Source: Nitrospirota bacterium (GTDB lineage Bacteria; Nitrospirota; Thermodesulfovibrionia; UBA6902). Taken from it: a DNA stretch of 64,000 nt. Shown here piece by piece: positions 28,914 to 37,885 of the stretch. The position numbers and the translations under genes were made by a program. The DNA lies in NCBI GenBank assembly GCA_016214845.1, contig JACRMS010000039.1, positions 1 to 64,000 on the forward strand. The letters run 5' to 3'. The notes beneath the pieces were generated by a model. The model made no database searches and was not told the DNA's origin. It worked only from the letters and a program-made list of their open reading frames with translations. Each line of letters starts with the position of its first letter. Positions within the stretch are counted from its first letter, which is position 1.

Positions 28914-29816
28914 ATGAAAAAAGACCTTCTTACATTACTGGATTTGACGCCGGAAGATTTACAGGCCCTATTGAAAAGGGCCGTTGAATTTAAATCGGGG
29001 AAGGACATTTCAGCATGTCCCCTCATAGGCAAGAGCATCGGGCTTCTGTTTAACAAAACCTCAACCCGCACGAGGATATCATTTCAGACAGGCATATACC
29101 AGCTTGGCGCTCAGGCAATTTACATAAACACAAACGACCTGCAGCTTGGCAGGGGAGAGACGATTGAGGACACCGCAAAGGTCCTTTCGAGATATTTACA
29201 CGGGATAGTGATCAGGACCTATGAGCACGACACTATTGAAACACTTGCAAAGAATTCCACGATCCCCATAATCAACGGTCTGACCGACCTGCACCATCCC
29301 TGTCAGGCCCTTGCTGACGCGCTGACCATTCAGGAAAAAAAGGGACGGCTGAAAGATGTGCGCATGGTTTACGTCGGCGACGGCAACAACGTTGCAAACT
29401 CATTGATTGAAGCCGCCTTGCTGACGGGGATAGACCTTGTGATTGCATGTCCGCGCGGTTATGAGCCTGATAGATCGATTACTGAAGATGCGCGCTCAAA
29501 AGGCGCAAAGGTAACTGTCCTGGCAAATCCCGAGGAAGCAGCAAAGGGCGCTGACGTGCTTTACACTGATGTTTGGATAAGCATGGGCCAGGAGAAAGAA
29601 GTCGAGAGGAAGAAAAAGAAGTTCGAGGGTTATCAGATAAACAGAAAATTGTTGTCTCTCGCGAAACCGGACGCAATCGTAATGCACTGCCTGCCCGCGC
29701 ACAGGGGCGAGGAGATAACTGATGACGTCATCGATTCTCCGCAGAGCGTAGTCATTGACCAGGCGGAAAACAGGCTGCACACACAAAAGGCCCTTCTTGA
29801 GATGCTGGTGAAGTAA
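28914..29816 (+). CDS. argF: Ornithine carbamoyltransferase
   Basis: Makes citrulline from ornithine and carbamoyl phosphate. 300 residues. Carbamoyl-phosphate site STRTRISF, the HPCQ motif (LHHPCQALADALT) and the ornithine-side HCLPAHRGEE are all present. Lies between argD and gpmI, and its stop abuts the gpmI start (TAAATG), so the three genes are probably one transcript. Confidence 0.96.
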   Translation: MKKDLLTLLDLTPEDLQALLKRAVEFKSGKDISACPLIGKSIGLLFNKTSTRTRISFQTGIYQLGAQAIYINTNDLQLGRGETIEDTAKVLSRYLHGIVIRTYEHDTIETLAKNSTIPIINGLTDLHHPCQALADALTIQEKKGRLKDVRMVYVGDGNNVANSLIEAALLTGIDLVIACPRGYEPDRSITEDARSKGAKVTVLANPEEAAKGADVLYTDVWISMGQEKEVERKKKKFEGYQINRKLLSLAKPDAIVMHCLPAHRGEEITDDVIDSPQSVVIDQAENRLHTQKALLEMLVK

Positions 29817-31340
29817 ATGAAACCGGTCATGCTCATTGTCCTTGACGGCTGGGGGATCGGGCACAATCCCGAAGCCGACGCCACTGAAAAGTCGAACATC
29901 CCTTTTTATAAAAGCATCATAAAAGAATATCCGCACACCGCGCTTGCATGCTCCGGCGAAGCTGTCGGCCTGCCTGAAGGACAGATGGGAAATTCCGAAG
30001 TGGGGCATCTGAACCTGGGCGCGGGAAGAATTGTATACCAGGATTACGCAAAGATAAATAAAGCCATCCGCGACGGCGCTTTTCAAAAAAACCCTGCCCT
30101 GATTGACGCAATGAATGCCGCTGTCACAAATAACAGCGCGGTCCATTTTCTCGGTCTTGTATCGGACGGCGGTGTGCACAGCCACATCAGGCATCTCTAC
30201 GCGTTGATCGATATGGCAGTGGTCCAGGGAGTGAAGAAGACATTCATCCACGCGTTTATGGACGGAAGGGACACGCCACCAGCATCAGGAATTAATTACA
30301 TCAAAGAGCTTGAGGCGTACATAAAGGACAAGCCCTCAGTAAAAATCGCTACGGTGACCGGCAGGTACTGGGCCATGGACAGGGACAAACGATGGGACAG
30401 GGTGGAACAGGCGTACAAAGCACTTGTGCTCGGCGAGGGGAAAAAAGCCAGTTCAGCGGAAGAAGCAGTTGAGCAAAGTTACAAGCTCCATGAGAATGAC
30501 GAATTTATAAAGCCCTCTGTAATATGTAACGACTCTGGGCCGGTCGGGAATATACGTGATGGAGACTCGGTGATATTTTTTAATTTCAGGGCGGACAGGG
30601 CGCGGGAACTGACAAGAGCCTTGACCGATAAAGAATTTACTTCCTTTGAAAGAGGCAATCCTCCTGCGCTGAGCTCATACGTGACAATGACTCTCTATGA
30701 TGAGACCTTTTCATTCCCGGCAGCGTTCCCGCCGATGCAATTGAACAATATATTCGCCGAGGTCTTAAGCGGACACAATCTAAAACAGTTGAGGATCGCC
30801 GAGACGGAAAAATACGCGCACGTAACTTATTTCTTTAACGGGGGAGAAGAGAGATCTTTTGACGGCGAAGACCGGAGCCTCATCCCGTCTCCGCGCGATG
30901 TGGCGACTTATGATCTAAAACCCGAAATGAGCGCGTATCTCGTCACCGACGAGGTCGTGAAAAGGATACAGCAGCAGAGTTATGATTTCATTCTTTTGAA
31001 CTTCGCCAATCCAGATATGGTAGGCCACACGGGAATAATGGAGGCAGCAGTCAAGGCGTGCGAGGCCATTGATAAATGTCTGAAGAGAATTTCAGAAGAG
31101 ATTGATAAAGCCGGCGGACTGCTGCTCATTACCGCTGACCACGGCAATTGCGAATTGATGTTTGAAAATAACGGCCCCTTCACAGCCCACACAACAAATC
31201 TGGTCCCCTTTATTCTTCTGAAAAAAGGCATCAAACTGCGTGACAAAGGAATCCTCGCAGATGTCGCGCCCACCCTCCTTGAACTGATGGGGATCAAACA
31301 ACCGGAAGAGATGACGGGGAAGAGTTTGATAGAGAAGTAA
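29817..31340 (+). CDS. gpmI: 2,3-bisphosphoglycerate-independent phosphoglycerate mutase
   Basis: Interconverts 3- and 2-phosphoglycerate with two Mn2+ ions. 507 residues of the alkaline-phosphatase superfamily. The N-terminal metal site is VLDGWGIG, the phosphorylated Ser is in QMGNSEVGHLNLGAG, and the C-terminal metal ligands are in FANPDMVGHTG, LLITADHGNCE and AHTTNLVP. It starts directly at the argF stop. This glycolytic gene in an arginine operon is unusual but not without precedent. Confidence 0.97.
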   Translation: MKPVMLIVLDGWGIGHNPEADATEKSNIPFYKSIIKEYPHTALACSGEAVGLPEGQMGNSEVGHLNLGAGRIVYQDYAKINKAIRDGAFQKNPALIDAMNAAVTNNSAVHFLGLVSDGGVHSHIRHLYALIDMAVVQGVKKTFIHAFMDGRDTPPASGINYIKELEAYIKDKPSVKIATVTGRYWAMDRDKRWDRVEQAYKALVLGEGKKASSAEEAVEQSYKLHENDEFIKPSVICNDSGPVGNIRDGDSVIFFNFRADRARELTRALTDKEFTSFERGNPPALSSYVTMTLYDETFSFPAAFPPMQLNNIFAEVLSGHNLKQLRIAETEKYAHVTYFFNGGEERSFDGEDRSLIPSPRDVATYDLKPEMSAYLVTDEVVKRIQQQSYDFILLNFANPDMVGHTGIMEAAVKACEAIDKCLKRISEEIDKAGGLLLITADHGNCELMFENNGPFTAHTTNLVPFILLKKGIKLRDKGILADVAPTLLELMGIKQPEEMTGKSLIEK

Positions 31341-31416
31341 TGATCGTCAACATAGATTGCGATTGTGGAGGGGAAGAAACGAATGTTAGAATAGAAATCA
31401 TGAGGAGGTGCAAAAA

Positions 31417-31614
31417 ATGATAGAAGTAAAAATTCCCATATCATCTGATGAAATCATTGAAGCCGTTAAAAAAATGAAAAAGCATGAAAGAGAATCTTTT
31501 ATCGAAGACTTACTTGCTATGACTTCTCCTGATTATCTCAAAAGCGTCAAGGAAGCACGGGCCGAGTATAAAGCAGGCAGGACAAAGTCGCATAAAGAGC
31601 TTTTCGGAGAATAA
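31417..31614 (+). CDS. Antitoxin-like small protein of a RelE-type pair
   Basis: A 65-residue protein. Its N-terminus (MIEVKIPISSDEIIEAVKKM) could form a short DNA-binding or dimer unit, and the charged helical tail (KSVKEARAEYKAGRTKSHKE) is typical of antitoxins that wrap around RelE toxins. GAGGAGGTG, 8 bases before ATG 31417, sets the start. Its stop overlaps the first codon of the toxin frame. The role is inferred from the toxin next door. Confidence 0.75.
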   Translation: MIEVKIPISSDEIIEAVKKMKKHERESFIEDLLAMTSPDYLKSVKEARAEYKAGRTKSHKELFGE

Positions 31615-31868
31615 GTTACAAACTTGTCTATACCCGCAGGGCGGAAAAAGACATCAAGAAACTTGATCCTTCCATAAAACACCAGATAGGCAAAGCCCTC
31701 CTGAAATTGCAGAACAATCCTTTTGAACACTCTGAAAAACTGACAGATCCTAAAATTGGGGCCTACCGTTTTCGCATAGGTGATTACAGAGTCATTATTG
31801 ATATTGAAGGTAAAGATATTGTTATATTGAGAGTCGGTCACCGCAAGGAAATTTATAAGAGGCTCTAA
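31611..31868 (+). CDS. RelE/ParE-family toxin, without a standard start codon
   Basis: About 85 residues with the RelE fold pattern: YKLVYTRRAEKDIKKLD at the start, a middle KLTDPKIGAYRFRIGDYRVI and the end VGHRKEIYKRL. Such toxins cleave mRNA on the ribosome. The frame has no ATG, GTG or TTG before the domain begins; the codon where Met is expected is ATA (31611-31613), overlapping the antitoxin's TAA as ATAA. Either ATA is used as a start or a G-to-A change has silenced the toxin. Confidence 0.8.
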   Translation: MSYKLVYTRRAEKDIKKLDPSIKHQIGKALLKLQNNPFEHSEKLTDPKIGAYRFRIGDYRVIIDIEGKDIVILRVGHRKEIYKRL

Positions 31869-31973
31869 ATTGCCTCAAATCCTCACACCGCAAGAGATGA
31901 CCTCCCACACTTTTCAGTTTCCCCTTTATAACGATTATGTATAATAGTACATCACAAAAAACTGAGGGTTGAT

Positions 31974-32220
31974 ATGGATATCCCAAAGACATTAGAAGAC
32001 CGCACTCGTTTGTCGGCTTTAAGACAACGAATCCCCGGCTTTCACAGAGCCTCAAACACAACACAAAGAAAAAAGAAGAAACGGAAGTAAGATGAAAGAC
32101 ATAACCGACATTGCGATTGTAGAGGAAAAGATGGATTTGAACCGTCGATAATTTGTCGACAGAATTGCCCTGCTTGAAAATTATATGGTAAAGTTAAGTA
32201 AGACAACCTCACAGAGAGAA
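31974..32220 (+). pseudogene. Degraded small genes, perhaps remnants of a nucleotidyltransferase locus
   Basis: A 38-codon frame (31974-32090, MDIPKTLEDRTRL...) is followed by a second frame from ATG 32092 that stops at TAA 32149-32151 but continues in phase as FVDRIALLENYM. The second piece resembles the C-terminal helices of nucleotidyltransferase-type toxins (pattern KDITDIAIVEEKMDLNRR). A TATAAT-like box lies near 31938. The assignment rests on general pattern only. Confidence 0.35.
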
Positions 32221-32224
32221 TCTG

Positions 32225-32428
32225 ATGAAAAGAAAAAAGACGCAAAAAAACATCGTGGACCACTGGCGGACAGAGTTGACGCCGGAGGAGCGAAAAAAGT
32301 TGTATCTGAAAAGCATCCCCGAACAGGTAAGCGCCTCCATGGCGTTCGAAGGCGAGCCGGTAAGCCTCAAGATGCTGAAAGAGTATCTGAAGAGCCTGAA
32401 GAATACTCTTCAACCACACGTTACATAG
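32225..32428 (+). CDS. Small protein of unknown function
   Basis: 67 residues, starting MKRKKTQKNIVDHW and containing TPEERKKLYLKSIPEQ and VSLKMLKEYLKSLK; helical and basic, with no membrane segment. AGAGAGAAT lies before the ATG. It overlaps another open frame in a region that looks partly decayed, so it may itself be a remnant. No family recognised with certainty. Confidence 0.4.
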   Translation: MKRKKTQKNIVDHWRTELTPEERKKLYLKSIPEQVSASMAFEGEPVSLKMLKEYLKSLKNTLQPHVT

Positions 32429-32494
32429 AATCCAGTCTCGGCATTAAATCATACACAGAGCTTGCTCCATATCTTGCAAAGGGTGTGGAACAAT

Positions 32495-33193
32495 ATGCTT
32501 AACAACTTTCTCAACACCCTTTTCCCGGAGACCTGCCCGGTCTGTCAGAATCGGGCACAAGACCATGTAACAGCGCCGATATGTTCGGATTGCTGGCAGG
32601 AGGTGTCTCCGTACAAAGGCCCCCTTTGCCGGAGATGCGGGAAGCCGCTTGTTTCCGGAGAGTCCGCTACATGCGGAGAATGTATTCAGGATGAACCGGC
32701 GTTTGTTTACGCAAGGAGTTTCGGGCTTTACGAAGGAGCGTTGAAGAAGGCGATAAACCTCCTGAAATTCTACGGGATAAAAAGACTTTCAAAACCTCTA
32801 TCTGATATAATAACCCAAATTAAATTGCCGCATGTTGACGCGGTAATTCCGGTTCCGCTTCATGAAAAACGCCTGAGGCAGAGGGAGTTCAACCAGTCCG
32901 CCCTCCTTGCAAAATATCTGGCAGAAAGTTTGGGAACAGATGTCGTAGTCAACTGTCTTGTCAAGATAAGGGACACGAGGCCGCAGGTGGGACTCAGTTC
33001 GCAGGAGAGAAGAAAAAACCTGAGTAAGGCTTTTGATATAAAACAGAGAGAACTCATCAACGGGAAGAACATCATGCTTGTGGATGACGTGGTCACAACA
33101 GGCGCCACCGTGCGTGAGTGTTCGAAGGTTTTAAAAAAAGCAGGCGCGAAAAATATTTATGCCATCACGCTTGCCCACGGAGTGATGGATTAA
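32495..33193 (+). CDS. ComF family protein (phosphoribosyltransferase-like)
   Basis: About 232 residues. The N-terminal zinc-finger-like part has CPVC, CSDC, CRRC and CGEC pairs (residues about 11-65). The C-terminal part is a type I phosphoribosyltransferase with the PRPP loop MLVDDVVTTGATVREC. ComF is needed for DNA uptake in competent bacteria; many non-competent bacteria also carry it, so the role here is open. I start at ATG 32495 behind AAAGGGTG; 11 upstream codons are open. Confidence 0.88.
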   Translation: MLNNFLNTLFPETCPVCQNRAQDHVTAPICSDCWQEVSPYKGPLCRRCGKPLVSGESATCGECIQDEPAFVYARSFGLYEGALKKAINLLKFYGIKRLSKPLSDIITQIKLPHVDAVIPVPLHEKRLRQREFNQSALLAKYLAESLGTDVVVNCLVKIRDTRPQVGLSSQERRKNLSKAFDIKQRELINGKNIMLVDDVVTTGATVRECSKVLKKAGAKNIYAITLAHGVMD

Positions 33194-33252
33194 GGCAGAC
33201 AACCACGGAAATGAATAGGAGATGAGAAGTGTGGTTAAAAGTAAAATAAACT

Positions 33253-34101
33253 ATGTTTGAAATATTGCAAAAGAAGAAAATAGCCCCTCTGGTTGACGAG
33301 CTGACGATCAGCGCGCCGTATATTGCCGGACACGCGAAGGCCGGGAATTTTGTCGTGCTGAGGATCCATGAAAAGGGCGAACGGATCCCCCTGACCATTG
33401 CCGATGCTGACAGGCAGGAGGGCACCATTACCCTTCTTTTCCAGAAGATCGGAAAGACAACAGTTGAGCTGGGGATGCTAAAACCCGGTGACTCCATCAA
33501 AGATATTGCCGGGCCATTGGGACATGCAACGCCGGTCACTAAATACGGCCACTGTGTTCTTGTCGGCGGAGGAATAGGATCAGCCACCCTGTATCCAATT
33601 TTGAAAGCATTGCAAGACGCGGAGAACAAAACAACGGTAATCCTCGGGGCGCGCACAAAAGAGCTCCTTGTGTGGGAAGATAAATTCAGAGAGAGCGCAA
33701 GTGAAATGCTGCCCACAACCGATGACGGGAGTTCAGGCAGGAAGGGCCTGGTCACTGAAGTATTGAAAGAGGTAATTGAGAGAGAACAGGTTGACCTTGT
33801 AATCGCGGTCGGGCCGATAAGGATGATGAAAGCGGTCTCGGAACTGACGAGGCCTTATAAGATAAAAACCATCGTAAGCCTTAATCCCGTAATGGTTGAA
33901 GGCACGGGCATGTGCGGGGCGTGCAGGGTGAACATTGCCGGAAAGACAAGGTTCGCATGCGCTGACGGGCCTGAGTTTGACGGGCATGAAGTTGATTTTC
34001 ATGAACTTGAGAACCGCCTGAATTTTTATAAAGATGAAGAAGGGCAGGCGCTGCATTTATTTATCAGAAAGACAAAACGCAAAGGAATGAAATTAGCATA
34101 A
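33253..34101 (+). CDS. nfnA: NADH-dependent ferredoxin:NADP+ oxidoreductase, small subunit (NfnA/NfnS type)
   Basis: 282-residue flavoprotein of the ferredoxin reductase family. FAD part: GNFVVLRIHEKGERIPLTI; NAD(P)-binding VLVGGGIGSATLYPILKAL; C-terminal [2Fe-2S] motif GMCGACRVNIAGKTRFACADGPEF. The stop of this gene abuts the start of the large subunit, matching the Nfn complex, which couples NADH and ferredoxin oxidation to NADP+ reduction by flavin-based electron bifurcation in anaerobes. Alternative names for the same fold are SudB and PyrK-like; the pairing decides for Nfn. Confidence 0.88.
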   Translation: MFEILQKKKIAPLVDELTISAPYIAGHAKAGNFVVLRIHEKGERIPLTIADADRQEGTITLLFQKIGKTTVELGMLKPGDSIKDIAGPLGHATPVTKYGHCVLVGGGIGSATLYPILKALQDAENKTTVILGARTKELLVWEDKFRESASEMLPTTDDGSSGRKGLVTEVLKEVIEREQVDLVIAVGPIRMMKAVSELTRPYKIKTIVSLNPVMVEGTGMCGACRVNIAGKTRFACADGPEFDGHEVDFHELENRLNFYKDEEGQALHLFIRKTKRKGMKLA

Positions 34102-35499
34102 ATGCGATTCAGAAAACCTGACAAAAGAAAAAATGATTTCAAGGAAGTCGCGCTCGGTCTGACTGAAAGACAGGCTGTAGCCGAGGCCAACAGGTGCCTT
34201 CAGTGTAAAAAGCCCCACTGTATTGCCGGCTGTCCCGTTGAGGTGGACATTCCGAAGTTTATTTCGTTTGTCAAAGAAAAAGACTTCTTGGGCGGGCTAA
34301 GGAAGATAAGGGAATTCAATATGCTGCCTGCCATTTGCGGAAGGGTCTGTCCGCAGGAACACCAGTGCCAGGGCGGCTGCGTACTTGGAAAAAAGAAACG
34401 TCCGGTCTCGATCGGCGCGCTGGAGCGCTTTGTTGCTGACTATGAGTTATCGTCAGAACAGATGGAACTGCCGGAAATAAACCCGCTCAACGGTCACAAA
34501 GTTGCGGTGGTCGGCTCAGGGCCAGCGGGTTTGACAGTGGCGGCAGACCTCGCGAAAATAGGCTACGACATCACTGTCTTTGAAGCGCTTCATGAACCCG
34601 GAGGAGTGCTGACGTACGGCATTCCCGAATTCAGGCTTCCCAAAAAGATCATTCAGCGGGAGATCGAGTTTGTAAAAAACCTCGGCGTTAAGATCATACT
34701 CAACTGGGTCGTCGGAAGGACGCAGACAGTCAACGAGCTTTTTGAAGACGGATTCAAGGCGATATTCATAGGCGTTGGCGCGGGTTCTCCAAAATATCTC
34801 GGCATCCCCGGCGAAAACCTGAACAACGTGTATTTCGCATCGGAATTTCTTACAAGAGTCAATCTTATGAAGGCGTATAAATTCCCGACATATGATACGC
34901 CGGTAAAAAAGGCCCGCCGTGTGGCGGTTGTTGGCGGGGGAAACGTTGCGATGGATTCTGCAAGGACCGCTTTACGGCTCGGCGCGGAGAAGGTCTATAT
35001 AGTTTACAGAAGGACTGAACATGAAATGCCGTGCAGGCATGAAGAGGTTGAAAACGCAACTGAAGAAGGCATAGAGTTTTTCTTTTTGACGAACCCCAGG
35101 GAGATACTCGGCGACGAAAGAGGTTATGTAAAGGGCATCAAGTGCGACAAGATGGTGTTATGCGAGCCGGATGCATCTGGCAGGAGAAGGCCTGAATGTT
35201 CCGGCGAGGAATTCATTCTCGATGTTGATCAGGTGATAATGGCAATCGGGCAGACATCAAATCCCATACTCATCCGCTCGATTGACGGTCTGGATCTATG
35301 GGGGGAGGGTTACATTAAAGCCGATCACGACGGCAGGACGAATATACCGGGAATTTTCGCCGGAGGCGATATCACTACAGGAGCCGCAACCGTCATCAGC
35401 GCGATGGGCGCGGGCAAAAGGGCTGCGCGTTCAATAGACAACTTCATCATGGGACGTTCTGAAACTACGGCACAACCTACCGAATCCGTAAAACATTAG
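34102..35499 (+). CDS. nfnB: NADH-dependent ferredoxin:NADP+ oxidoreductase, large subunit (NfnB/NfnL; GltA-like)
   Basis: 465 residues, homologous to the small subunit of glutamate synthase. N-terminal Fe-S domain: RCLQCKKPHCIAGCP and ICGRVCPQEHQCQGGC for two [4Fe-4S] clusters. Then two Rossmann folds: VAVVGSGPAGLTVAADL for FAD and VAVVGGGNVAMDSARTAL for NADP(H). The C-terminal GIFAGGDITTGAATVISAMG closes the FAD site. No large glutamate synthase gene is adjacent, which favours Nfn over GOGAT. Confidence 0.9.
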   Translation: MRFRKPDKRKNDFKEVALGLTERQAVAEANRCLQCKKPHCIAGCPVEVDIPKFISFVKEKDFLGGLRKIREFNMLPAICGRVCPQEHQCQGGCVLGKKKRPVSIGALERFVADYELSSEQMELPEINPLNGHKVAVVGSGPAGLTVAADLAKIGYDITVFEALHEPGGVLTYGIPEFRLPKKIIQREIEFVKNLGVKIILNWVVGRTQTVNELFEDGFKAIFIGVGAGSPKYLGIPGENLNNVYFASEFLTRVNLMKAYKFPTYDTPVKKARRVAVVGGGNVAMDSARTALRLGAEKVYIVYRRTEHEMPCRHEEVENATEEGIEFFFLTNPREILGDERGYVKGIKCDKMVLCEPDASGRRRPECSGEEFILDVDQVIMAIGQTSNPILIRSIDGLDLWGEGYIKADHDGRTNIPGIFAGGDITTGAATVISAMGAGKRAARSIDNFIMGRSETTAQPTESVKH

Positions 35500-35606
35500 C
35501 CACAGATGAACGCAGATAATCACCGATAGAAAAATGAAGGGCTCTGCATCAAGATAGAAAATTACCAAGTTTAAAATATCCGCGTCAATCTGCGCAGATC
35601 AGCGGC
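35499..35606. repeat. CCGCAGATTT-type inverted repeat, diverged copy
   Basis: gccacagatgaacgcagat faces aatctgcgcagatcagcgg, with a longer unrelated centre. It lies between the convergent nfnB and barrel-protein genes. Confidence 0.55.
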
Positions 35607-35623
35607 TGACCGTCTTTTTAAGA

Positions 35624-36406
35624 TCAAAAAGTCAGCCCGAGGTTTACCCCGTATATATCGCCTTTTGATTCAGGCTGGTACCACCCGTCGACTATCTCGG
35701 ATTTTGAAAATCTCAGGCCTTCATAAAATACCGCGGTCCTGAGCATCTTCCATTTAACCCCTGCTTCCGCAAAATAAGACTCTTTCTTGCCGGGCTCAAG
35801 CTTAACTGTCCCGCTGCCGAGCACGTTCAGGTCCGCCTCGTTTTCATTATGCACCGGGAACTTTATTCCGCCCTCAACAAAGACTTTTCCGAGGCCGTAA
35901 AAAGCAATATCGCTGTGTATCCCGGCCTGAACATACACAGTGCTCCATTTCTCAAGATACCCTGTTGCCATAGACGTGCTCTTGATGTCCCTCTCCCAGT
36001 AGCGATAACCGGGGCCTGCAAAAGGTTCAATTGAAAATCTTTCGCTTAAGTTAAATTTATAACCTATATTCCCTTCTATTTTGACGCCTAAATAATCCAC
36101 ATCGGTTTGAACAGGAGTTCCATCCTGTGTCTGTCCGTCATAGTCAATTCTCCCTCCGAACAGTTCTCCCTTCATCTTCAAAGTCAATGAGTTAATATCC
36201 AACTTTGCCAGGCCGCCAACGCCAAAGACCGGGCCTGACTCTTTTAAAAGCTGAGTTCCGCTGTTATCAAATTCCTTCCAAACAAAACTTTCACCCTTCA
36301 AATAAACATCATATTCATTCTCCGCCGAGGCTGTTTGCGGGAGCAAAACGCTATAACACGTTGTTGCTAAAATCAGAAAAGCAATAATTGCGGCGGTCCG
36401 TTTCAT
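35624..36406 (-). CDS. Putative outer-membrane beta-barrel protein
   Basis: About 260 residues with a signal peptide ending near ASAEN. Many alternating strands with aromatic ends (for example GNIGYKFNLSERFSIEPF and YRYWERDI) and a final Phe (GVNLGLTF) suggest an OmpA/OmpW-like barrel. I start at ATG 36406 behind AGGAGAACC; 13 upstream codons are open. It is the last gene of a minus-strand run of exported proteins and follows the DUF4384 gene by 35 bp. Function unknown. Confidence 0.7.
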   Translation of the reverse strand: MKRTAAIIAFLILATTCYSVLLPQTASAENEYDVYLKGESFVWKEFDNSGTQLLKESGPVFGVGGLAKLDINSLTLKMKGELFGGRIDYDGQTQDGTPVQTDVDYLGVKIEGNIGYKFNLSERFSIEPFAGPGYRYWERDIKSTSMATGYLEKWSTVYVQAGIHSDIAFYGLGKVFVEGGIKFPVHNENEADLNVLGSGTVKLEPGKKESYFAEAGVKWKMLRTAVFYEGLRFSKSEIVDGWYQPESKGDIYGVNLGLTF

Positions 36407-36441
36407 GCACTGGTTCTCCTTTATAGAAGCTAAATAAATTT

Positions 36442-37296
36442 TCATTTCCTTACCTCATATCCGATCGTCTTCTCTGTCCATGAAGAAGGATCGATCTCGG
36501 AAAGCTCTTTCATCAGATCTGTGATCATGGGCTGCTGAATGTCCCCGGAGAGAAAATCAACTTTTTCCTTTGACGCTATTATTAAAACTGATTCCACCGA
36601 ACGGCTGAGTTTCTTCGGCGTGTTCACCCGGAACCTCAGGCCGATCAGCCTGTATGTGTCATCAGGGAAAATAAACTCCTGGCGCGCGGGAAGGACTTCC
36701 ACCTTAACGTGCTGGTTGGGGTAAAGCTTTGACACGGACCCGTCCTGCCCCACGCTGAAAATGTTTATATATGAATCTTCATTCGCGCTGACTCTCACCT
36801 GGACCTCGTCGTTGTCCTGAAATACCGGCGATTCCATGGCCGTCTTTTTGTCGGGCCTTAAAACCTTTGCCCTCATAATGGCGAGGTTCCCCTTCTTTTC
36901 CGTGTTGATGGGTTTGACATAGGCCTTGAGCTTGCAATAATAAGAGAGCTGATTGCCTACTATCCTCGGCACGTCCTCAATGACTTCTTCTTTCACGATC
37001 AGGCCCTTGGTTGCGGTCTTGACGAGGTCGCTGACAAAATCGCTGTTATAAAGAACGGTGGAGCCGTGGATCTCAACGCCCACTGCCTGTTCAAGCGCGT
37101 TCCTCCTTGCGTTGTTTCTCGCCATCGCCCTGCCCTGAGCGGGCGGAGTGTCCTCGCCGAGGATGGACATGCCCTCAGCGGTGACTTCTTTTAGATCATC
37201 CCTGGGATGAACTGTTTCATTCTGCGCCTGTGCGTAAGAAAAAGTTAAAACAAACATTAAAACAAAAGTTAAAGACGAGAGAATGTATTTCTTCAT
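36442..37296 (-). CDS. Exported DUF4384 protein with FlgT/LPP20-like N-terminal domain
   Basis: 284 residues. A signal peptide ends near SYAQA. Residues about 35-140 (GRAMARNNARRNALEQAVG, then VSDLVKTATKGLI) have the Ala/Arg-rich helix pattern shared by LPP20 and FlgT N-domains. The DUF4384 domain follows (DNDEVQVRVSANEDSYINIF, GQDGSVSKLYPNQ). DUF4384 is often found attached to caspase-like proteins; here a caspase gene lies 2.6 kb upstream on the same strand. Function unknown. Confidence 0.8.
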   Translation of the reverse strand: MKKYILSSLTFVLMFVLTFSYAQAQNETVHPRDDLKEVTAEGMSILGEDTPPAQGRAMARNNARRNALEQAVGVEIHGSTVLYNSDFVSDLVKTATKGLIVKEEVIEDVPRIVGNQLSYYCKLKAYVKPINTEKKGNLAIMRAKVLRPDKKTAMESPVFQDNDEVQVRVSANEDSYINIFSVGQDGSVSKLYPNQHVKVEVLPARQEFIFPDDTYRLIGLRFRVNTPKKLSRSVESVLIIASKEKVDFLSGDIQQPMITDLMKELSEIDPSSWTEKTIGYEVRK

Positions 37297-37342
37297 ATGT
37301 TCTCCTTGGCTGCGCTTTGGGAATATAAAATATTATGAAAGA

Positions 37343-37885
37343 TTATGACGTTTTTATTTTTGCAAGCCTTTTGTCTGCCCTGAACCTCTTTGCAAGATTT
37401 GTGATAGATTCCATATCAAGGGCCTTCATCTGCAGCAGCTCCTTTACATCAAGAAGGTCTCTTGGCCCACCTGCCTTAAGTTTCATAACTATGAGATATT
37501 CAGGAGATATAACAGATATCTTCACTCCTTTAAAATCAAGCATGACTGCGTTAAGAACAGCCTCTTCTTCCAGCTTTTTAGTTGCGATAATCATATCAAT
37601 AGGCACATCTTTTTTTCGCGCCTTTATCAGATAAGGGACAGGGTCTGCAATGCCGCCTTTACAAAGCTCTGTTGTAAAACCTTCTGCATTCAGGGCCCTG
37701 CAAAAAGCGGTTATCTTGTTTGTCGATTCAAGAGATACTAACAAATCTACATCTCTTGTCCCTCTCGGTAAGCCCCAGACAGAAACGGAAAGACCTCCGA
37801 TAAGGACGTATCCCTTGATAGTCCCGCCCCCGGTTAACCTGTTCATCGTTACAGCAATCTCTTTAAGACTTCCTGCTAATCCCAT
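37343..37885 (-). CDS. Nucleotidyltransferase, probable toxin of a toxin-antitoxin pair
   Basis: About 180 residues. The nucleotidyltransferase core is seen in YVLIGGLSVSVWGLPRGTRDVDLLVSL, with the two catalytic Asp in DVD; a third acidic position lies near VPIDMII. The C-terminal helices RDLLDVKELLQ match AbiEii/MenT-like or DUF6036-like proteins. I start at ATG 37885 (MGLAGSLKEI); more upstream codons are open but overlap the partner gene. The pair lies inside the exported-protein run and may be an insertion there. Confidence 0.75.
   Translation of the reverse strand: MGLAGSLKEIAVTMNRLTGGGTIKGYVLIGGLSVSVWGLPRGTRDVDLLVSLESTNKITAFCRALNAEGFTTELCKGGIADPVPYLIKARKKDVPIDMIIATKKLEEEAVLNAVMLDFKGVKISVISPEYLIVMKLKAGGPRDLLDVKELLQMKALDMESITNLAKRFRADKRLAKIKTS

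Noticed and set aside
29496-30251. 251-codon minus-strand frame across argF and gpmI
   Set aside because: Both genes on the + strand are conserved over the full length; no ribosome site or family match for the antisense frame.
32185-32502. 105-codon + strand frame before comF
   Set aside because: Highly charged, biased composition and overlap with a better small frame at 32225; probably decayed sequence, though its last 22 residues (KSYTELAPYLAKGVEQYA region) look protein-like.
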